NCBI GenBank assembly: GCA_003506735.1
Contig: DNYS01000288.1
Coordinates: 5,376-16,280, forward strand
Direction: 5' to 3'
DNA length: 10,905 nt
Source: Nitrospinota bacterium
GTDB taxonomy: Bacteria > UBA8248
Every line of letters begins with the position of its first letter. Positions within the stretch are counted from its first letter, which is position 1. Position numbers and translations under genes: made by a program. This document shows positions 7,002 to 10,905 of the stretch, in pieces. The notes under the pieces are model-generated. The model was not told the origin of the DNA and ran no database searches. It was given only the letters and a program-made list of their open reading frames with translations.

Positions 7002-7438
7002 ATGGAGGCAATCCTGATGACCGGTTACGGGGGCCGGAAGTGCTCCAATATACCGATTCGGCCGATCCGGCCGCCGGGCCCGATGAGATTGTGGTATTCG
7101 ATACCATCGGGGGCAAAGTGCATGCGCGCAGTTTTTCGGTGCAAAAGGCCGGCGGGCGGCTGGTTCATATCGCAGCCGGACTGGAGGGTTTCGAGCCCCC
7201 GCGCGGGGACGTCACCGCGACACGACCCTATGTCGCCCGGGACCGTCAGCATTTCGATCGGATTACCGCGCTCATGGAGCAGGGCGCGGTTCGCCCGCCG
7301 GAAATCACGCGGATGTCTCTCGCCGAGGCCGGAGCCGCGCAAGACCTCAGCCAGACGGGACACGTCCGGGGCAAGATAGTATTCGACGCGCGGTGCGCAT
7401 TTGCGGCGGATACTCATGCCCGAATACCCAAAGAGTGA
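7002..7438 (+). pseudogene. Remnant of a zinc-type alcohol dehydrogenase / quinone oxidoreductase (MDR family)
   Basis: ATG 7002 follows a good GAGGAG (6991-6996) and encodes M-E-A-I-L-M-T-G-Y-G-G, the typical MDR/quinone oxidoreductase N-terminus. The frame then slips. P-E-V-L-Q-Y-T-D-S-A-D-P-A-A-G-P-D-E continues in the next frame, as expected for this family if one base is missing from the G-run 7029-7033. Directly after that D-E comes I-V-V-F-D-T-I-G-G-K-V-H-A-R, which normally lies late in the Rossmann domain. It is followed by the usual C-terminus (K-A-G-G-R-L-V, then L-S-Q-T-G-H-V-R-G-K-I-V-F-D). Roughly 180 codons, including most of the GroES-like domain and the NAD(P)-binding glycine motif, are absent. 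A catalytically active product is unlikely. With the base restored the remnant is a continuous 145-codon frame, so a short non-catalytic product is possible but unsupported. Confidence 0.85.
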
Positions 7439-7504
7439 ATTCATCGTTCATTTCAACGAAGCCCGTTGGGCTATCGTCTGAAAGAAAATAACGCTGGGAG
7501 CGCA

Positions 7505-7891
7505 ATGTCTTTTATGATGAACCGAAAAAAAACGCTTCTCATCTTCGGGATAGCCGTTTATGCCCTATTCGCCATATTTTTTTATTCTCCCTCCCGGTTG
7601 AGTGTCAAAGATGCGAAAAGTATCGCGGGAACCTGGGAGGGGAAATTTACATGGCCGGACAAATCAAAAAGTTTTCCGATTTCAATCATTTTCCGCGAAG
7701 ATGGTTCCTATCAATTCGATTCTGTCCTGAATCGAACAACCGGAAAAATTGAAATCGAGAAGGGGAAGGTCACCTTGACTATCGTGGGGGAGAGAGGAGC
7801 GACGTTTACTCTTCACAAGGAAAAGGGGAAGCAAATCCTCACGGGGAAAAACCCGGGTTTCGGAACCTACCGTCTCGGCAGGGTAAAATAA
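7505..7891 (+). CDS. Small membrane-anchored protein with lipocalin-like beta-rich domain (hypothetical)
   Basis: ATG 7505 is preceded by GGGAG (7496-7500, 4-nt spacing) and gives 128 residues; the frame is open to a TTG at 7466 without a better site. Residues 1-31 are a short basic start (N-R-K-K) followed by one hydrophobic segment, so it is either a signal anchor or an uncleaved signal peptide. The remainder begins I-A-G-T-W-E-G-K-F and alternates short beta strands (F-P-I-S-I-I-F-R-E-D-G-S-Y-Q-F and G-K-V-T-L-T-I-V). This resembles small lipocalin-like or extracytoplasmic beta-barrel domains that open with G-x-W-x-G. I do not recognise a specific family and infer no function. The gene is visibly richer in A+T than its neighbours, which may reflect later acquisition. 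A short hairpin (AGCCC 7460-7464, GGGCT 7468-7472) lies in its leader. Confidence 0.72.
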   Translation: MSFMMNRKKTLLIFGIAVYALFAIFFYSPSRLSVKDAKSIAGTWEGKFTWPDKSKSFPISIIFREDGSYQFDSVLNRTTGKIEIEKGKVTLTIVGERGATFTLHKEKGKQILTGKNPGFGTYRLGRVK

Positions 7892-7892
7892 C

Positions 7893-7927
7893 CCGTCCAT
7901 GGCGAATTGGACATCCGCCATGGACGG
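7893..7927. terminator. Perfect 12-bp inverted repeat between converging genes
   Basis: CCGTCCATGGCG (7893-7904) and CGCCATGGACGG (7916-7927) are exact reverse complements with an 11-nt loop. The structure starts 2 bp after the stop of the plus-strand small gene and lies 53 bp past the end of the minus-strand hydrolase gene. Read on the minus strand it is followed by GTTATTTTA, a U-rich tract; on the plus strand no T-run follows. It most likely terminates the minus-strand operon and may block read-through in both directions. Confidence 0.6.
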
Positions 7928-7980
7928 AGTTCATCTCCCGAAACTTCGGTCCACAGCCGGGCATGAGTACGGACAGTCCA

Positions 7981-8700
7981 CTATTTTAATTTCTCATCGA
8001 AGAACGCAAGCACCTTATCCCATGCGTCATCGCTGGCTTCCGCGTGGTAGCGATCCGGGTTGTCCGCCCACTGGAAAGCATGGCCGGCGCCGTCGTACCG
8101 GTGAAAGGTGTGTTCGATGCCCGCTTTCGTGAGGGCCGCATCGAGATCATCGACGTCCTCCGGCGACGGGTTTTGGTCGGTGTTTCCGAAAAAACCGATA
8201 ACCGGGCACGGAATTTTCGAAGCCAGCTCGATGGCGGGCGGATTGCCCTCTCCCCGCACCTCCTTGATTCCGCCCCCATAGAACACCGCGCACGCTTTAT
8301 ATTCCGCGTTCGAGCACGCGCCCAGCCAGGACACACGCCCGCCCCAGCAATGGCCGACAATTCCGATTTTACCGCTATCCACGCTCTCCATCCCCGCCAG
8401 CACATCGAAACCCGCCTGCAGATCGGGGACGGTTTGAGTGTCGCTAAATTCCTCGCGCTTGATCGGCATGTCGTCTTCCTTGGACCACCAGTGGTAGAGG
8501 AACGGCACGGACACCGCGTAGCCGTTTTCGGCGAAGCGCTCTCCGGTCTTCAGCGTGAAGAGATCCTTTTCGATTCCCGTATGGCCGGGAATATGCTGAC
8601 AAAGAACCAGCCCCGGATGCGGGCCGGCCCCTTCCGGCTCGAAGATAAAAATCTCCATTGGGTTGCCTTGCACCTCTGTGTTTTCGATACGGTACGCCAT
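7981..8700 (-). CDS. Dienelactone hydrolase family protein (alpha/beta hydrolase)
   Basis: The 239-residue product matches the family length. The catalytic triad is visible at canonical spacing: nucleophile C118 in G-H-C-W-G-G, D175 in G-N-T-D-Q-N, and H207 in G-A-G-H-A-F-Q. The N-terminal H-P-G-L-V-L-C-Q-H-I-P-G-H segment (28-40) and V-P-F-L-Y-H (65-70) are also typical. Cys-type dienelactone hydrolases hydrolyse carboxymethylenebutenolides to maleylacetate in chloroaromatic catabolism, but the broader family also includes other esterases and lactonases, so the substrate is uncertain. No signal peptide is seen, so it is cytosolic. ATG 8700 is supported by AGAAGGGG with 7-nt spacing. It is the last gene of a minus-strand cluster after the AKR gene and ends at the hairpin 7893-7927. 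Confidence 0.93.
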   Translation of the reverse strand: MAYRIENTEVQGNPMEIFIFEPEGAGPHPGLVLCQHIPGHTGIEKDLFTLKTGERFAENGYAVSVPFLYHWWSKEDDMPIKREEFSDTQTVPDLQAGFDVLAGMESVDSGKIGIVGHCWGGRVSWLGACSNAEYKACAVFYGGGIKEVRGEGNPPAIELASKIPCPVIGFFGNTDQNPSPEDVDDLDAALTKAGIEHTFHRYDGAGHAFQWADNPDRYHAEASDDAWDKVLAFFDEKLK

Positions 8701-8779
8701 TGATTTACCCCTTCTTTTTTAGGTATGAAACCATGTTGCCAAAGTGTGGGCCCGAAGACAATGGCGGGAGGCCGCCGCG

Positions 8780-9740
8780 TCAGCCCCGGCATTCGGCAGG
8801 GGCCGCAACGCTTTCCTCTCCCCTCTTCGAGCCGTTTGATCGCCTCGATGGGCAGGGCCTCGCCGCAGCGGGCGTTTTGGCTCGCCTGCTCGGCGGTGCG
8901 GATGCCGGGAATAACGATCGAGATATTCCGGTTCGACACGCAGAAGCGGAGCGCCGCCTCGGCGGGAGTGATGTTCAACTGGCCGGCCACGTCACGGAGC
9001 CTGTTCAACCTGCCCTGGAACTTGCGAATTCTCTCGGGGGTCAGGATTCGCCGGCGCATGTCGTCTTCGGTGAACTCGACCGTCTCATCGATCTTGCCCG
9101 AAAGGAACCCGCGCTTGAGCGGGACGCGGCAAATGACGCCAACGCCCGCCTCTTTCGCCCGCTGGAACGAGCCGGCCGCCTCCTGTTGCAGGACGTTGTA
9201 TTCCATCTGGAGGAGAGTCGCTTTCCCCGACTCGATGGCGTAGTCGCATTCTTCCACCGTGTTCACCGAAACGCCCCAACACTTGAGTTTTCCGTCGTCC
9301 CTGGCCTTGTCGAGAAGGGCGTAGCAGTCCTCCGCCTTCATGTCCTCCATTTTGGGGTTGTGGAGGAGGTACAAGCTGATGGCCTCCACCCCGAGCCGGC
9401 CCAGGCTCTCCTCGAGGCATTTTCCGATGAAGCCGGGCGTGAAGTCGCGGCCCCAGCCGCCGCGCTCGAGGGCGACGAAGTTGTTGCCCCCTTTCGTGCA
9501 CAGGATGAGATCGTCCCTGTCGGGGCGTTCCTTCAGGAATTTTCCGATGAGGTTCTCGCTGCGGCCCTCGCCGTAGGCGTTCGAGGTGTCGATGAAGTTC
9601 ATCCCGCCGTCGATGGCGGCGTGGAGGGCGCGGTTACTCTCGGCATCGTCCACGGGGCCAAAGCGGCCGCCGATGGTCATGGCGCCGAATCCGACAACCG
9701 ATACCTCAAGGCCGGTGTTTCCGAGGGTCCGTTTTTCCAT
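8780..9740 (-). CDS. Aldo/keto reductase, probable frameshift near its C-terminus
   Basis: Starting at ATG 9740 (M-E-K-R-T-L-G-N-T-G), the protein shows the complete AKR tetrad: D51 and Y56 (F-I-D-T-S-N-A-Y-G-E-G), K83 (C-T-K-G-G) and H127 (L-L-H-N-P). It also has the C-terminal cofactor region S-I-V-I-P-G-I-R-T-A-E-Q (274-285). It should be a cytosolic NADPH-dependent TIM-barrel reductase of carbonyl compounds. As written, the frame does not stop after residue 306 but runs to 8550, overlapping the dienelactone hydrolase gene by 151 bp with a tail unlike the family. Dropping one base from the C-run 8820-8823 gives a 13-codon tail ending at TGA 8780-8782, 319 residues in total and 79 bp clear of the next start. 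I take 8780 as the likely original end. The ribosome binding site (AGGAAGG) is about 11 nt from the ATG. The gene lies 62 bp after the CMD-family gene. Confidence 0.82.
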
Positions 9741-9802
9741 GGGTCTATATGCCTTCCTGTTCGATGAGGCGGGGAGATTTTCCGGGGCCGCTCCCGCGGC
9801 CC

Positions 9803-10330
9803 TCAATCGATGTCGGGAATCTCGAAAACATTCACCGTCATCGACACCGTAGCGTAGAACCCCAGAAGGACCACGAGTTCGACAAGCCCTTGTTCGCCCA
9901 AACAGCCCAGCGCCGCCTTGTAGGTGGAATCCCCCACGGAATGGCGCTCCCTGATCTCGACGCAAAAATTGTAGACCGCCTCCTCGTCGGGGTTCGTGAA
10001 TTCGGGCCGCTTCCCGGCGGCAAGAGCCACGATAACCCCCTCGCCGAGTCCGCTCTTTCTCGCCAGCGGTTCATGCCGGGCCCTGGGATATATTGACTCC
10101 CAGTTGTTCACCGTAATGAGGATAGCGAGCTCCACCAACCGGGCCGGTATCCCGCTTTTATTGCGCATATACGAGATCATCCACCCCATCTTCTCGTATA
10201 CCTCGGGGCTTCGCAGCCATGCCCCGGCCGGCCCGTTGACCACTCCCGTTTGGCCGGGCCTTATTTGGCTGTAGACGCTACTCTGAGCTTCGGTCATCGT
10301 TTCCGTGGTCAGTTCCGTCAAACGGCCCAT
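9803..10330 (-). CDS. Carboxymuconolactone decarboxylase (CMD/AhpD-like) family protein
   Basis: The 175-residue, mostly helical protein has the CMD core: R-L-V-E67-L-A-I-L-I-T-V, W-E, then R-H86-E-P-L-A-R-K-S-G-L-G-E-G-V-I, and a second related helical part at E-Q-G-L-V-E-L-V-V-L-L-G-F-Y. The redox C-x-x-C of AhpD peroxidase partners is missing; only C123 and C143 occur, far apart. It therefore resembles the gamma-carboxymuconolactone decarboxylase-like branch rather than an alkylhydroperoxidase. The substrate is not determined. ATG 10330 is preceded by GGGAG with 6-nt spacing. It lies between two aldo/keto reductase genes on the same strand, 143 bp after the upstream one and 62 bp before the downstream one, consistent with joint metabolism of small carbonyl or lactone compounds. 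Confidence 0.88.
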   Translation of the reverse strand: MGRLTELTTETMTEAQSSVYSQIRPGQTGVVNGPAGAWLRSPEVYEKMGWMISYMRNKSGIPARLVELAILITVNNWESIYPRARHEPLARKSGLGEGVIVALAAGKRPEFTNPDEEAVYNFCVEIRERHSVGDSTYKAALGCLGEQGLVELVVLLGFYATVSMTVNVFEIPDID

Positions 10331-10386
10331 AAAATTCTCCCTGGAGGTATCGTGGTATTCGAAATAAATTCTTTATCCACCCGGCC

Positions 10387-10410
10387 GGCATATCGAACAA
10401 ATCATATGCC
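10387..10410. promoter_or_regulatory. Inverted repeat upstream of the CMD gene, possible operator
   Basis: GGCATAT (10387-10393) and ATATGCC (10404-10410) are perfect 7-bp arms separated by 10 nt, centred about 70 bp before ATG 10330. Size and position suit a dimeric repressor site, and the surrounding DNA is A+T-rich. A weak sigma70-like pair (TTGTTC, 17 nt, GATAAA on the minus strand) overlaps it. No regulator gene is in the window. Confidence 0.28.
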
Positions 10411-10473
10411 TGATTTTATATGCAATTGATTTATTCCGACACAGCGTGCGGGCCATCTTGACTCGCCTTGCCT

Positions 10474-10905
10474 TCATAACTCGCCTTGGGGATTGGCCAT
10501 GCAAAGCTCCTCCAGCCACGCGCGGGCCTCGGGCGGCAGGGCATGACCTTCCGAGGCAGCCGCGTTTTCGGCAATTCGCTCGACCTTGCCCGTCGCCACG
10601 ATAATCGTCGAAACCGCCGAATGAGACAGTACATACTTGAGAAGCGCCTGACCGGGCGTCTCCACGCCATACTTTTCGAGAAAGGAAAATTTCCCCTGAT
10701 CCCGCGCTTCCAGCAGCCTTTCCCGCACCCCTTTCTTCTTGGGCTTTTGCCCGCTATTCACAGCCATGTCCGGATGAAGCGGGATCCGCTCCGCCAACAG
10801 ATTGAGAATCACGCGCAAAGCGATCACGCCTATGTTCATTTCCCGAGCCAGCGGCAACAATTCCTCGCAGCAGGTTCGCTCGGCGAGCGAATACAAAATT
10901 TGAAC
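10474..10905 (-). CDS. Aldo/keto reductase, C-terminal portion (start beyond window edge)
   Basis: The frame is open from the right edge to TGA 10474 (143 codons). It begins inside the protein with V-Q-I-L-Y-S-L-A-E-R, then E-E-L-L-P-L-A-R-E-M-N-I-G-V-I-A-L-R. This corresponds to the AKR segment Q-x-x-Y-S-L ... E-x-x-L-P-x-x-x-E-x-x-I-G-V after the middle of the barrel. The end also fits: T-P-G-Q-A-L-L-K-Y-V-L-S and V-S-T-I-I-V-A-T-G-K-V-E-R-I-A-E-N, which is the cofactor-binding region, and a final helix with W-L-E-E-L. The catalytic Asp-Tyr-Lys-His residues lie outside the window, so activity cannot be judged. A TTG at 10896 could be mistaken for a start, but the homology continues through it to the edge. 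It is clearly different in sequence from the other AKR. Confidence 0.85.
   Translation of the reverse strand, partial: VQILYSLAERTCCEELLPLAREMNIGVIALRVILNLLAERIPLHPDMAVNSGQKPKKKGVRERLLEARDQGKFSFLEKYGVETPGQALLKYVLSHSAVSTIIVATGKVERIAENAAASEGHALPPEARAWLEELCMANPQGEL

Noticed and set aside
4801..7891. Genomic island or mobile element
   Set aside because: The interval has a pseudogene, frame breaks and a compositional outlier, but no transposase, integrase, tRNA, direct-repeat target site or terminal inverted repeats.
8658..9767. 369-codon plus-strand open frame
   Set aside because: It is antisense to the aldo/keto reductase with no family resemblance.

Overview
The window is bacterial, G+C-rich and densely coded. 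Most starts carry purine-rich Shine-Dalgarno sequences at normal spacing. I recognise ten protein-coding genes (two cut by the window edges, two with probable single-base frame breaks) and one clearly broken gene. I see no rRNA, tRNA, CRISPR array, transposase, integrase or phage gene. The families (Fe-alcohol dehydrogenase, FAH hydrolase, CMD, AKR, dienelactone hydrolase, metallo-beta-lactamase fold, TauE/SafE) suggest an environmental heterotroph with versatile catabolism. The TPR protein has a signal peptide, so it is exported. The phylum cannot be fixed from the sequence; an uncultured Tectomicrobia-, Nitrospinota- or deltaproteobacteria-like lineage is only a guess.

Layout. (1) 1-2152, minus strand: an MBL-fold protein followed by a thioredoxin-domain DUF255/YyaL-type protein that runs off the left edge. 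A good sigma70-like promoter precedes the pair. (2) 2153-2547: a divergent regulatory gap. (3) 2548-4697, plus strand: an iron-containing alcohol dehydrogenase, a candidate terminator, then an FAH-family hydrolase. (4) 4801-7891: a looser interval holding an exported TPR protein (frameshifted), a TauE/SafE permease, a decayed quinone-oxidoreductase-type gene, and a small A+T-richer membrane-anchored protein. (5) 7981-10905, minus strand: AKR (partial) - CMD-family protein - AKR - dienelactone hydrolase, probably one or two transcription units. A perfect 12-bp hairpin separates this group from the converging small gene.

Working together: groups 3 and 5 look like redox and hydrolytic steps for small oxygenated or aromatic-derived carbon compounds (carbonyl reduction, lactone or dienelactone hydrolysis, cleavage of acylpyruvate-like compounds). 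No ring-opening oxygenase or regulator is present, so no named pathway can be assigned.

The most notable observations are: an MBL-fold protein in which three usual metal ligands are all Asn; a TPR gene whose 40-residue repeat register pinpoints a missing base; an alternating A/B (240-bp) repeat structure in that gene; an oxidoreductase remnant with both a frameshift and a large internal deletion; and three single-base frame breaks, all at homopolymer runs, within about 3.2 kb. I found no convincing new defence, mobile or biosynthetic system.
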